A stretch of 64,000 nt of DNA, taken from Dysidea avara (lineage: Eukaryota; Porifera; Demospongiae; Dictyoceratida; Dysideidae). This document shows positions 51,230 through 63,083 of the stretch, in pieces. The notes under the pieces were generated by a model, which was not told the DNA's origin, did no database searches, and saw only the letters and a list, made by a program, of their open reading frames with translations. The stretch is from assembly GCF_963678975.1 (NCBI RefSeq), contig NC_089272.1, positions 21,527,399 through 21,591,398 on the forward strand, given 5' to 3'. A program made the position numbers and the translations under genes. How positions within the stretch are numbered: position 1 is the first letter of the stretch; each line of letters starts with the position of its first letter.

Positions 51230-52406
51230 AAGCGGTTGTGCTCTGAAGGGGGGGTACTCGAACAGTTTGTAGTAGTTTAACTCTTACACACGGAACAGTA
51301 ACTGATGAACCATTGTGCACTATCGTGTCAGGCTGAGCATCATTGACAGCTGGATGGTAAGTAATAATGTGGAGCTGACTACAAACACCTTCAGACAAAA
51401 GCAAGTGGTCCTTTGCATCCATCTTGACATACACTGGGGTACGCATAGTACGCCCATCAAAACTAATATCTAGGTCAATACGACCATCCAGCTGGAATGG
51501 CTTTTGGTCGTAAGTATATGGTACCTTGTCTGGTTGTTTAAAAGCCTTCTTTCTCAACTTTGCAGCAGCTGCAATGTTCTTGAGCAGATCTGCGTTGATG
51601 ATGGTAATATCTGCACCACTGTCAATAACCCCTTTTGTTGGTATTCCTTGCACAGTCACAGTCACTTTACGAGGTCTGCTGCCCTTGTCTTGAACACGCA
51701 CAGTGCTAACACTGCTGTCAGAGTGTTCGCTGTCTGAATCCGAGTACAAAAGGTCAAGTGGCTTTTTAATGGATTTGACAGCTTTGAGACCTTGAGTTCC
51801 TGCTTTGGGCACAGCTTGTGTGGTGCTTGGGCGTGAACTTTCCTTTTTGGCTTGTTTGCATTTCATGGCAAGGTGGCCCACTTCACCACACACATAACAA
51901 TGTCTATCTGTAGTGTCTGTAATCTGGGTTGAATTAGTTTGGCGTTTATCAGTTCGTGAATAAATATTGTAGCGAGGTGGATTTGGCCGCTTAGACTCCT
52001 GCATGTGGCCTTTTACATAGTTCTGACGCTTTTTTAGACCAGTAATTCGCTTTTCCTCATTTTGGGCGGCGATACATAGCTCCTTATAAGACTGAGCTCC
52101 AGAGATTGCTGGTGATTTAATTATCTCATATCGTAAACCTTCTTGCATCTGCCCATACTGTAAGACTTCACGTGTTTCTGTGGCCATTGCATCTTTGCCA
52201 TATGCCACTTTAAAAATAGTCTCCAGTCGTGAGATAAATTTTGCCACTGGTTCACCTTCATTTTGTGATAAATGGCGAAAATCTTGGGCTGCCACTAACT
52301 TATTACCAGGGTCAAGTCGGACCTGTAAGGCTTTTACTGCAGTGTCAAATGTACGTAGATTTATCATTGTCGTCCAGCAAGTTCCATTCTTGTAAAGCTC
52401 GACCAC
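51198..52406 (-). pseudogene. Gypsy gag C-terminal part, zinc knuckle and protease
   Basis: The Gag segment FDTAVKALQVRLDPGNKL to LCIAAQNEEKRI is followed by a CCHC knuckle CYVCGEVGHLAMKC, a Ser-rich acidic linker and an aspartic protease with active site VIDSGADITIIN. The first 19 or so codons of the open frame are antecedent shadow; continuity with upstream gag is lost near 52345. Confidence 0.9.
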
Positions 52407-53036
52407 GCAGGTGCCCTGCTAGCTGTAAGAGGTGTTCCTCCTCAGTCCATACATACCAATCAGCTGCCCGCTGTAGACCTGGGAGCCAATCCTCAAATCG
52501 TAATAAGGGGTCATCTCCTGAGAAGGGATCGACTGGTGGGGCTTTCCCCTTATGATGGTGTGCTGCTCTTGGTGCAGGATGAGTGATCTGGTCTGTATTG
52601 ACTGCAACAGGGGTGGAATTCCTAGACTGTTGGCGCAAGATAGCTATCTCTTCATCTTTTGCTGCCAGGATTGCATCAAATTCAGTTACTGGGTGCAATT
52701 CAGGCTCCAGAGTTCTTTGCAGCACTGGGAGAGTTTTTCAACTTCCGCAGTTAATTTTATAACTTCTTCTTGAAGTGTATCACGGCTACTTTCAGCATCT
52801 AGCAATGCCTGCTTCAGAAGTTGCACCTCGTTTGAATTCTCTAGTGGATCAGTGTCTGAATCCTCGGGACTTTGTGGGAGTGGAGGGAAATCAGCCTCTT
52901 TATCAATTTGCAAAAACACGCCGTCTGCGTTCACCAATTCAATCACACCACTTCCATGCAACCACACTTGCGTGTTGCATGGTTCATTTCCCAACTCTGC
53001 AAGCTTCCCGTCCACTAAGGTCCTGATTTCATCCAA
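52345..53036 (-). pseudogene. Gypsy gag N-terminal part (two overlapping frames)
   Basis: Frames 52686-53036 (starting MDEIRTLVDGKLAELG, with a heptad-like LLKQALLDAESSRDTLQEEV coiled coil) and 52345-52725 (LLRFEDWLPGLQRAADWYVW and RGRALQEWNLL, a retrotransposon Gag capsid-type segment). They overlap in different frames near 52700, marking a frame change. Confidence 0.8.
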
Positions 53037-53395
53037 GGACGATGAGGACAGTACGTCCAGGGCTCATGCAATGCGTTTCAGGCTATGCGCCGTAAGGCGC
53101 TTAGAGTTCAGTGGTACACACGTGTGCACTTGGGTGGCGCCACCATGATTACCCCGCGAGGTGTTAACAACCGGTACCGGTACCTTGGACATTTAAATAG
53201 AATATTACACGTGCACAGAATTGTTTTTAAAAAAAAACCACTTGATACCAAACCTCAGCGGCGAAGCTTCATTCTTGGGTTTGCTGAGTCACAAATCTTG
53301 AAAACGTACGGATGCCAGTAGTATCACAGAGGTGGTAGCTGTCAACCAGTGGTCTTCGTCGAATCCTTGTCTGAATCCGCCAGTAGGACCTCCAA
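53037..53395 (-). other. Gypsy 5' leader with primer-binding site
   Basis: Non-coding leader between LTR and gag. Immediately inside the 5' LTR the minus strand reads TTGGAGGTCCTACTGGCGG; TGG after a short spacer is the expected complement of a tRNA CCA end. I could not name the primer tRNA. Confidence 0.7.
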
Positions 53396-53603
53396 TGTAA
53401 CCCGGGGTGTCACACACGAGCCTTGAATACGTCAGGAGCGCCTTGAGTCACAGTACAATTCAAGTTATTATCACACGTGTCTCCTCACAAACTACACAGC
53501 ACACATGACACAAAAGTGTAACAAGATCCGTTTTCTATACATTACATCACTACATATTACATAACTACTTATAATTGTTAGAGTTATATACAGCAGTGTT
53601 ACA
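53396..53603 (-). repeat. 5' LTR of the gypsy element
   Basis: 208 bp, about 97-98% identical to the 3' LTR over the shared part, lacking one 15-bp unit. Such low divergence suggests a fairly recent insertion for so broken a coding region. Confidence 0.95.
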
Positions 53604-53712
53604 GATTGGAACGTCATTTTATAATCGCTACCTAATTAAGAACAATTATTAGATTATGATATGTATGTTATACTCTTACTGAGTCTGTACATTACAGATA
53701 AATAATAATAAT
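53604..53712 (+). mobile_element. LINE 3' end, continuation after the gypsy insertion
   Basis: Starts with the duplicated GATT, continues with GGAACGTCATTTTATAATCG, a GTCTGTACATTACAG block like that after the LINE fragment at 44400, and ends in a TAAATAATAATAATA tail typical of short-repeat-tailed LINEs. Confidence 0.75.
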
Positions 53713-53720
53713 ATAGTCTG

Positions 53721-54916
53721 TAGTGATGCACCGATACCACTTTTTCACTACCGATCCGATACTGATACATTTAAGGCCAGAAATGGCCGATACCGATACT
53801 TTGCCCTACAGGCATTTCTCACAAGAAACAGCTAGTGATTAGCTTACTACCGTATAGCGGGAAATTTTTGAAAGGTTAAATTTTCGAAAAAGAGTGCTTG
53901 ATTGGAAATTTGAAAAAATATTTTTGAAGCAATGTCTCTTTACCGCGCCGCGCTGTAGATAATTAATTCACGGAGGAAGGTAACAGTGGTTGCGTTGATC
54001 ACATTATACATAGCTAGAATTTGCTGCTTTGATTGTTCAGTATAGCTAGATAAACGCTCAATCTGGCTTTGATAGAATCTCGTCTAGCTATCCTAGGGTC
54101 TTCCTTCGTAGGTTGAACCATGTTGTTTGGCGGACTTCGCCTCAGTGGCCTGCGGATCGAGCCATAGCTAAGTACATGGCGTTTTTCAGCCCATATAGAT
54201 GTTTGCTGATAATTATAGTCTTTCCTAGTAATTTCTGGTCTCTCGAGCTCTTATAGGCTTCAAAACTCGTAGTGTCATTCGTGCTCGCTCATATGCTCGT
54301 GCGCGTGGTAGCTATAGCTATATAGCTAGCTACTTGTGTGTGGCCCAGTGCCTAGCTATAATACGTTAGGCCTATAGCTAACTGATATTAGCAGAAACTA
54401 TGCATGCGTACACTCGCAAAAATCATTTATATATATATACCCAGTTGTACTTTCTTTGATTGTCGCTTCAAAGCCGGGATGTACTATTTTCGAAAAAATA
54501 TTTTCGAAAACACATTGTTATTTTCGAATTTTTCGAAAATATAACCTTTCGAAAATTTCCCGCTATACGGTAAACTCATTTGCTAATCCCATCAACTGCA
54601 GTTTGCTGGTTTTGTGGCTATCAATTACTCGAAGACAATAGTTTATGGCTTCAATGAATCTTATTTCATGGCTTACTTCAGTTTCCACTGTACTAATAAT
54701 GCTAGTAGTTGGCTTCTGTTAAGGAATTCATGGCATATATCAGCTTTTGCTCAACTCCGTTCAATGCGCTATGAACGCTGCCATCTTGATAAGTAATTAA
54801 ATGACGTCATTTAAAGTATCGGTTGGTATCGGGCATTTATAGCTTTACCGATACAAGTCCGATACCGCCAAAATAGGGCCGATACCGATACTAGTATCAG
54901 TATCGGTGCATCACTA
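53721..54916. mobile_element. Non-autonomous hAT element
   Basis: Ends TAGTGATGCACCGATACC and GTATCGGTGCATCACTA with a perfect 8-bp duplication ATAGTCTG (53713-53720 and 54917-54924). The subterminal regions are full of CCGATAC words. It landed at the tail of the LINE and contains another TIR element. Confidence 0.9.
53850..54570. mobile_element. TIR element nested in the hAT
   Basis: Ends CCGTATAGCGGGAAATTTTT and AAATTTCCCGCTATACGG, followed inwards by GAAAGGTT and TTTTCGAAAA words on both sides; TA flanks each end (53848-53849 and 54571-54572). No transposase frame was recognised. Confidence 0.8.
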
Positions 54917-54924
54917 ATAGTCTG

Positions 54925-55809
54925 TTTCAGGAAAGTAAGGGGGTTTCCTGACAGCTGGGTATTCCAAACACTTCGTTTTAAATCCACTACTGAAGGATGG
55001 AATAGAAACGATCAGGCTATGGTTTAAGTACCCTACTTGTGTGCTATAAAATACTAAAGTTTTGTTTCGATAGCTTTAAGGATTGCTGAGATACATCACA
55101 ATTTGCTTGCATATGTAGAATATTTTTTTGTGTAAAAAATTTCCACTGCGCGTATATATTACCAGAGATTGAGGACACCGTTCATAACTCTAAGTGACCA
55201 TAGGCAGCACAAATGATCAGTCACACTATACAGTGAAGGGATATATGATTTAGAGATAGTACAACTAGAATCCAAGCCGATCACCTGTGATGTGTTAACT
55301 ATCACGCGCAATCTACCAGCAGCCCAGAGAAGCTCCAAGCAAGGATCCGTGGGGCCATACTACGTAACTATGCTGTTTCAGTGTTAAGGCAAGGGCTGAT
55401 ACAGATTTCCAGGCAGTAGATCAAATGTCGCATCTTCAAAAGCGCTGCAAGACACTCGCATGGTCCAAGCAAGGCTGGCAGCAATTCTGCTTCTAATTGC
55501 TGTCACCAACAAAGTAACCAGACAAACAGAATGCTATCAGTCTCTGCTGGGCCGTGACACTGCAGCATTTCCCATAACAATGTCAGGTACACTTTTTTAG
55601 TGGTGTCCAGAAACCCCAGCCACATAATTTTTTGGTATTTTCTCAAACTGCAAATTTAAATTACTTTCTCCTAGCACCCTATACTTTACCACCCACAATT
55701 TATACCACCGATAGCCTAGTTCATTAGCTACAATTCAGCACTAAGCAGTTTAGAATCTGTTTTTCTCTCAAAGAGAAATGAACAAATTTCTAATGCATGT
55801 GCAAACTTA
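54925..55809. other. No feature recognised
   Basis: No coding frame, LTR or TIR found between the hAT and the Tigger-like element. Confidence 0.3.
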
Positions 55810-55910
55810 CAGTGGAACCTCCCTTATCCAGACCTCTTTTATCTGGGCACCTCCATTGTCTGGATGAAGTTTAGGACAAAAAAAAATTGTGATATGTTTT
55901 AAAATAAATA

Positions 55911-56206
55911 ATGCGGTCTAGATCTTCAGTTGAAGGAAAGCAGAAATGGAGAGTTGCTACACTAGAAACAAAACTAAAAGTTATAGAGCAACTTGAGAAG
56001 GGCAAGTCACAAAGAGCAGCGGCAGAACAGTTTGACTTAGCGAAATTGACAATAAGTGGAAGGATAGAGAGACGATAAATAAACACGTAGCTTCGTGCGA
56101 TAATCCAAAGCAGTTTGCAAAATGACGCTACTTAGTGTACATGAGCCATTGTTAGATGATTTGGACAAGGCGTGCTATTTGTGGTTCCTGCAACAATCTG
56201 CAAATA
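55911..56206 (+). pseudogene. Tigger-like transposase, N-terminal DNA-binding part
   Basis: ATG at 55911 opens 55 codons (TLETKLKVIEQLEKGKSQRA then AAEQFDLAKLTISG), a psq/CENP-B N-type helix-turn-helix, ending at TAA 56076-56078. Further along, LDDLDKACYLWFLQQSAN of the second CENP-B helix region is readable and stops where the inserted TIR element begins. Confidence 0.8.
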
Positions 56207-58333
56207 GTTAGGTTGCTTAAAGCCAAATTTAAAACAAATGTGGACACAAGTGACAAAAGCACCAAACTTTCTCCACGTGTGTAGTACAACCTTAACTTCA
56301 ATTTTTTGATAGGTTATTCTAAAGAGGGCCTTTCCATAAAAGCATTTATAGTTATATAACTTTAAAAAAAAATTTAATTGGTAAGCCATATAAGTGCTAT
56401 TTTTTTTTTACTCTATTCCATGCAAGAGAACATTATGCAGGGTTGAACATTAAACCAAGACCCAATAAACAGTAATATTATTCTCACAAGCTTTATTCAA
56501 TGCAGACAAGTAATTTTTCATTCATATTATAGCTTACAGCTTTTATGATACACAAACTGTAGCTATAGAGGAATTTCTCTATAGTTGCTCACTATGTAAA
56601 TGAATATACATTGCAATATTTGCAGTAATTAGTTTGTGATATATAAATGAAATATCTCTTACATATGCTGTAGTCATTCAGATGTCACAGGATGCATCTT
56701 ACAGAATTCATTGTGAAGTAGCTATAGCTTGATAACTTACCAGCTTATACTATACCAGCTCTTGTTATTTAGTATGAAAACATGTTTTATTGCTGCATGC
56801 ATGACAAAAGCGTTTATGCTGAAATCACATGCATTACCACAACAGTAAGGTTCTTCATACCATTAATCCCAGCTGTATACCATGTACAGTTGTATACCAT
56901 GTAAGTTAAAATTCCTTTACTCAAGTCTCAAGCTGAATTAATGTGTATTTGTAGTAGTGATGTAATGTATAGGATTTCACCAGGGTTTGTGAGAGCAAAG
57001 TGTGGTTTAAGTACAGTATATAACCATGGGATGCAGTCACCATGGATTTTTTTTTTATAAATTTCCAGACGGCTTTTATTAAGCAATAGTAGAGTATAAA
57101 TGACTAACTACATATACGTAAATATAATTGCCTTACTTCCAGAACCTGACTGGACAGGTACGATATCTCCACAGTACATATATATCAAATGCTATAGTTT
57201 TAAAGATGCTTCAGACATATGATGCAATCTGATGGAGTATTGCAATCTAATTCTAGCAGTGAAAAATAACTTTTAGTATTGCATGTTTACATTCACCATT
57301 ACCGTGAAACTTAGTAGCCAAAGATTACACATAGATAGTTGTGGCATACTAGGTTAGATTTTAAAGAACACAGAATTGCAATATTTCATTGATCAGGTAA
57401 TCAAAAGTGTAGAATTTCTACTACAATATGTTTGGCACAATTGGGATAGCTGTGCTGAAATCACATGCAAAGAACAGTTCAATTGCAACTAGCACAGTGG
57501 TCTCGTGGTAATTTTATCACTGTGTAGCAGAACTTTTTAGATGTTGACTGTTCTAGCAGTATTATTCTTACAAATTCCCACATTCAACAAATCAGTCCTG
57601 CAAATATAAGTTTGCACTGATTGGTTTTCAGAAGAGTTTAGTTCTTTTCCTTGCTATTTTTATCTTTCTGTTATGATACGAATCATAAGCAAACATGTAC
57701 TCTACTAGCTTTTCCTATAGCAAGTACATGGTTAAATTTCTGAGGGAGTAAACACTCCTAGATCTGGGTCCCTAGGCTGGAAATTGTACACTTCAGAGCA
57801 AGCTACTCTAAATATTCTATCTGTCAAAATACGTACATATGTACGTGCTTGAGGAGAGTGCATATGAATTACTCTGTGGGGCACTACACAGCCTAGGGAT
57901 ACTTGTGGTGGTGGTCTGGTGGATTTTTGCATGCTTTAAGTGGTTGTGGTTCAAGTGCATGTAAAAAGCAGAGTGGAGATGTACTTATCTTTGTATTACA
58001 GGAGGCAACAGTACTGTCCGACTGCTCTAATAGAGTAATTGCGAATAAAACACAAAAACATGTGTTGATAAATAATGACATAATTTATAATTTAATGACA
58101 TACGTTAGAATTTAATGTCACTTAAAATACTGTAGATTATTCTAAAGTTTCAAATTACTATTTAAAACACCAAAAGTACAAAAAGACATATTTCCGAGCC
58201 TTGAATGGCTTCCCAACAGGCATGCCTGAGGTGGATCCTATCAAAATTTTTAATCTTATGTGGTAAGGAATTCACAGAAAAAAATTGGTGCTTTTTTCAG
58301 TTGTGTCCACATTTTTTTGCTAAGCCACCTAAC
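56207..58333. mobile_element. 2.1-kb TIR element inserted in the Tigger-like transposase
   Basis: Left end GTTAGGTTGCTTAAAGCC then AAATGTGGACACAAGTGACA and AAAGCACCAA; the right end is the inverse with GTTAGGTGGCTTAGC, AAATGTGGACACAACTGAAA and AAAGCACCAA. Arms extend 60-75 bp. TA flanks both ends (56205-56206 and 58334-58335). No transposase frame inside; an exact CTCTAATAGAG sits at 58025-58035. Confidence 0.85.
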
Positions 58334-58335
58334 TA

Positions 58336-59700
58336 AAAAGGCACCCCGGTGTCTGGGCCAATAATTCGTAAGAAAGCGTTGCAAATTTTCACTGTGCTGT
58401 ACCCAGAGGGCACGTAAACTTTCAAGGCAAGTTCTGGATGGCTTCAGAAGTTTTGTAGGCATCATGGTATCAAAGCGCTTTCACTTCAAGGTGAAATACT
58501 GTCAGCTGATGCAATTGATGCGGAACCTTTTTTGCTCTACTCTCAAGGAAGTCATGGAAAAGAAAGGCTACTATAAAAAGCCAAGTTTTTAATGCTGGAT
58601 AGTGGTGGAGGCTAATGCCTTCAATGTCTCTTGTAGCCGGTGGAGAGAGGCAAGCTAAGAATTTCAAGCAGTCTGAAGATAGAGTAACATTGCTGGCTTG
58701 TGCTAATGTATCAGGAACATGTAAGTTGTCATTGGCATTTGTCCATAAATAAAAAAAGCCACGATGTTTTAACCACATGAATATGAATAGTTTGCCTGTT
58801 CATTACTACAAGCAAACGAATGCCTGGATGGATACCACTGTGTTTGAAAGCTGGTTTCATAACAAATTTGTTCCTCACATGAAGAAGCATTGCAGAAACA
58901 ATGATATTGAGTACAAAGTGTTGCTACTTTTAGACAATGCTCCAGCCCATCCAAGCAAAGAAGTCTTGAAATCTAGAGATGGAAAAGTTGTTGTAATATT
59001 TTTACCACCCAATACAGCTTCTGTCATACAGCCTATGGATCAAGGCATACTAGTTGGCTTAAAGAAGCGTTACAAAAAATTTCTGTTACGACACTTGATT
59101 TTCAAAGATCAGTCGTCGTCACTGTCTGTACCTGATGTCTTGAAACAGCTGACTATCAAAGATGTTGTTTATTGGTCTGCAAAAGCATGGGATGAAATAA
59201 CTGAAATATTTGAAAAGAGGATGGAATCAACTGTTTTCCAATTGTGGCATCGGTGGTATTAATAATTCTGCCAAAACCACTACAGGCCCTTCTTGTTCTA
59301 CCAGCACTAGTGACACCACAACCAGCACTGTTCCTTCTACCTGTACTAGTGAAAGTACTGATAGTGCATTTGTTGTTGACACCAACGATACAGATTTTTA
59401 CGAGATGCTACTCAGAAAGTAATGATGGATGACAGACTCCGGAACAATGGCTTGCTGAAGATGCTAATGATCCAGGGCATCAAATGCTTTCAGATGATGA
59501 AATTGTTGCAATGGTAAGGCGTGTAGAAAATGATACAGGAAACAAAATCAGATTCTGACAGTGAACAACAACCAACTATCTCCCATGCTGAAGCTTGTAA
59601 AGCATTTTCAATTGGTTTACAGTGGTTGGAATCACAAGAAGAAGTTGAGTGTGCTCATCTGTTACTGGTTAACTTGCGTGTTCGTAAAATCACGTAATTA
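58336..59700 (+). pseudogene. Tigger-like transposase, remainder (CENP-B helix, DDE, tail)
   Basis: Readable pieces: TPVSGPIIRKKALQIFTVLY and SSGWLQKFCRHHGIKALSLQ (CENP-B DNA-binding domain); VAGGERQAKNFKQSEDRVTL; then an intact 161-codon frame 58777-59262 with FESWFHNKFVPHMKKH, LLLLDNAPAHPS (second catalytic Asp) and FLPPNTASVIQPMDQGI. The tail has HQMLSDDEIVAMV and HAEACKAFSIGLQWLESQEE. At the first catalytic position the sequence reads FNAG followed by a stop, so that Asp is lost. Confidence 0.85.
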
Positions 59701-61465
59701 TTTGGTCGATAATTGGTGTAGTCTAGTGGTCGATAATAGGTGGTGGTCAATAATTGGTGAGTTACGCTACTCCCTTGTTTGCTTTTTTTGCTTTTGCTGA
59801 TACTTGTGTTGTCTGGTTATTGTATATAGCTAGCTAGCTACTATTGTACACAGTACTTATTCATCTGGCATCCAGACACAACTTTTTTTCACTATTCGTC
59901 TGGCACTTCTTGGAGTTTGTCTGAAGTGGCATGTGTGCCTATGCCTACATATAGACATGATAGATTTATGGTGCCTGCCTGCCACTCTGCTAGTTATCTT
60001 CACTGTCTGAGGCAAGGTCTGAGTTGAAGCACTGCAGTTAAAATGTCACCAAGCCGGTTGGCTATTGGAAACTCACTAATTCTTCTTAAAAGATTGTACT
60101 GATTCCGACATTTAGCATGCCAAGTCTTCAAGTTAGCTAGTACAGGTACAGAGATTCGCCAACAGCTGCTAACAGTGGAGACGGTTTATATACCAGAGGA
60201 GCTGCTGTACTACACGTGCTGGTTTAATGCAATAAGTACAAGAGAGCTCTACCTGGTGCTAAAGGTCGGTGGCTCATGGTCAGTTGTAAGGTATGGATAG
60301 TTATCTTGTTTATCCCACTACCTTAAATTTAGCATTGACACAAAATTGTCACCCCACAGTGGAGCATTTGACAACCACTTATTTAGTACTCAACCAAAGT
60401 AACTGGCTCGTGTGAGAGATTTGATACACTAGGATTAATCACCCAAATATGGGATCCTCAAGGGTACAGGATATTGGGCAATGCAATGATTGATATATGT
60501 ATAATTCTGCTGAAAATAGGCTGTGCCCCTAGACTTCTGCACCTACAGCTACATACTGTATCAAATCTGGAAAACAGCTAGAAATAAATTCTGGCAACAC
60601 CTGTGGCCATTAGTTCTCCTCATCACAATACAATATCACGGTAAGCTTTGGCTATTTAGTATATACTGACTCAACTATGCTAAATAAATTAAAACATTCA
60701 CCTCAGCAGGTATCTAGCTTATCATTTCAATTTTAAAATTTTACATGCATGCACTCATCATCATAACATTATAGCTACTACATGAGTTATAACTCTGCAT
60801 CTCATATTCAAGTAAATTTTACATGTTTTTAAAGCATAATTTAAGATACAAAAAGCACAAGAACAGCAACAAAAACATTAGTGCTGTGACTGACATGAAA
60901 AACAGAACCAGTGGTTGGGTGTTGTAGCGGTATAGCTAAGGCAACCGAGATAGAAGCATGTGTTTCCATCTAAAGATCCTGCCAGTCGCTCTCTCTGATA
61001 CCTGATTTCTTAAATCAACTCTTTCCTGGATAATACCATCACAGAACTCACAAACCAAAGTAGCAAAACTAGATACCTATGGCAGTGATAAGTAAAGTGT
61101 ACACACAGTCATTATGTGTAAGGCGTACGGGCTGTTACTTTTAGGGATACCTGTTGATTTGGTTTTCTTCTTACAGGATTGCATACGGTCAACTACGATA
61201 GTGTTTTCTGCTCCCTTGCTTTTGCTTATCCTTATAGGTAACAGTTTTAATTTACATATTCAAGACCTATAATACATACAAGCAGTAAAATCACTCACAT
61301 ATAGATGTGTGATTTATGCATGGCTCTACTGATAATGCATTTTCGACTTAATTAGTTGTTTCATGGACAAAAATCTCAAGAGTATAGGGTCAGTAGGTCG
61401 GCGTATAAATATCAGAGGTACAAAAGTTACAAAATACAAGTACAAAAAATACGGACAATTCCCAT
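59701..61465. other. Gene-free stretch
   Basis: Near 59700-59760 short repeats of GTCGATAATTGGTG-like sequence. GCTGATACTTGTGTTGTCTGG at 59797 is shared with 36560. No gene. Confidence 0.3.
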
Positions 61466-61850
61466 TGCAAATGTCCTGTGAATTGACACCTCGAGCTGTC
61501 AGCCAAAAACGGAAGACAAAGGTAAGTCCATGGCGTGTGCATTGTATGTACTGTGGTATGCCAACAGGCACTAGTCAGGCTGAAATAACATCTAACAGTG
61601 AAAATATCAAGCCCGTTGCTTTACCCGTTATTGAGTTACACTTGTCTGAAGGCATCAGTCAGTCAGTCATTCAGCAGAAATTCCATCAAATAATTTTTTT
61701 TTATTCCATAGAAATTTGTTTGAAGGGTTTGGGATCACTCTGTAGGCATTTTTGGACTAAACCAATACTGTCAAGCTGTCATGAAGGAAAAGTGAGGCTG
61801 ATATAAGGGTGATATTTTTGACCAATTCTTCATGATCCCTAATTATACAG
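61466..61850 (+). mobile_element. Composite repeat A, copy 5 (body)
   Basis: GTGAATTGACACC-CGAGCTGTCAGC, GCATTGTATGTACTGTGGTA, CAACAGGCACTAGTCAGGCTG and GGCATCAGTCAGTCAGTCAT parallel 4310-4490; it extends to the TCATGAAGGAAAAGTGAGGCTG end. Confidence 0.55.
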
Positions 61851-62511
61851 TACTATCGTACTGTATGATAGACCTCCAAACCAGTGGTTGCTATACGTTA
61901 AGGCAGTAGCTACAACTGCCTAAGCTACAAAATGCCAAATGTTACTGCGTAATTGGCAGCTGCTAAACAAGAAAACACATGCATGGTTTTGCAGCTGTTG
62001 TGCTATGCCCAAGTCTACCTGAATGCTGCAATATAGAAATTTTATGTCATAATATGTCATGGGCATTAGTGTCATGGTATGTCCATCGTATGTCAAGACA
62101 CAGCTTGCATGTATTCAGAACCTGATTATGTTCTTACCATTTGTGTATTCTGTGCACAATAAAGGCATGCAAGGATGTCAGAGTAGGTGTGACCAGTGAG
62201 GCCAGAGCCTCGCCACTTTTTGGCTGAAATTTTTAAAAAATTAAACACTTGATGAAACCAAAACTAGAGTGAACATGCAATACTTAGTGTTTATTTAATG
62301 GTGACAATTATTGATAGAAACAACACTTATCTAACCTGTCTTTCACTGAAAACAGCTTCATGTCCATTTCATCCATGTTAGACACCTCTAAAAATGAATA
62401 ATAGATTTGGCTTTGTTTCTCTTTGTAGCTACTCTAGAAACGGTCTTTGCAGCTTTACTTACTTAAATGGTAAGGTTTAAGCATTATAGAGGTGGTTTTT
62501 GGTCAGTATTT
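61851..62511. other. No feature recognised
   Basis: No coding frame or repeat end seen. Confidence 0.3.
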
Positions 62512-62744
62512 GTGACCGGATTTGTCAAAACCAGGCTTCCACACACATCCAGATGTGCGACTTTAAAGGACCATAACTCAGTATAGGAGTAAGCTATCAC
62601 TTTCAAAGTTTGACCTGTTATTAATGCAGTGAAAGACTTTTGTGAAAATTGTAGATCAATATCCTACTGAGAGGTCAAGTTACAAGCGGTTAAAGTTGAA
62701 GAAATGAATGTGTGTGGAAGCCTGGTTTTGTCAAATCCGGTCAC
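62512..62744. mobile_element. MITE with about 35-bp terminal inverted repeats
   Basis: GTGACCGGATTTGTCAAAAC then CAGGCTTCCACACAC at the left; the near-exact inverse (one extra base) ends at 62744. ATTT flanks both sides (62508-62511 and 62745-62748). Confidence 0.8.
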
Positions 62745-63083
62745 ATTTAGTTTTATCCCTAACATTGCACACTTGTCAGGTAGCACCTTGCATGCAGTGT
62801 TACAGAAAATTGTCTCCAAATAACACCTCAAAATGTGAATTTTTCAATTTTTCCTGGAGAAGCATGCCCCACAGACCCCCTAGGCTAGGGCTGAGCCTCA
62901 CTACTTTCACTTTTACTCTGATGCATGTATATTATACATAGTGAAACAAAGCAGATTTTTCTTCATAAATGATTGGCAGTTTTGATTTCATTCACAGCCA
63001 AAAAATAATAAATTCCATGTCACAACAAAAACTGGGTTGAAGCATACTATAATGGAATTTTATGTACATAACAAGTACAGTAA

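Larger units (their letters stand above)
47435..53603 (-). mobile_element. Ty3/gypsy LTR retrotransposon, nearly complete, decayed
   Basis: 6.2-kb element on the minus strand: 5' LTR 53396-53603, leader with primer-binding site, gag, zinc knuckle, protease, reverse transcriptase, RNase H, integrase with GPY/F-type C-terminal module, polypurine tract, 3' LTR 47435-47657. The order RT-RH-IN is Ty3/gypsy. The LTRs start TGTAAC and end GTTACA, and GATT is duplicated at both outer edges (47431-47434 and 53604-53607). The reading frame is broken at least eight times by stops and frame changes, so this copy is not functional. No envelope gene. It is inserted in the 3' end of a LINE. Confidence 0.95.
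55810..59700 (+). mobile_element. Jerky/Tigger-like pogo element, broken
   Basis: The left terminus CAGTGGAACCTCCCTTATCC (TA before it) matches the Tigger MITE at 8162. Coding order on the plus strand: psq-type helix-turn-helix (55911-56078), CENP-B-type helix-turn-helix split by an insertion (56145-56206 and 58336 on), DDE domain and C-terminal tail to about 59696. Multiple stops and frame changes make it a pseudogene. The right TIR was not found. Confidence 0.8.

Noticed and set aside
47435-53603. Endogenous retrovirus with an envelope gene
   Set aside because: No open frame remains between integrase and the 3' LTR; the element is a Ty3/gypsy retrotransposon without env.
58470-58954. Minus-strand open frames
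   Set aside because: They are antisense to recognisable Tigger-like transposase sequence on the plus strand.
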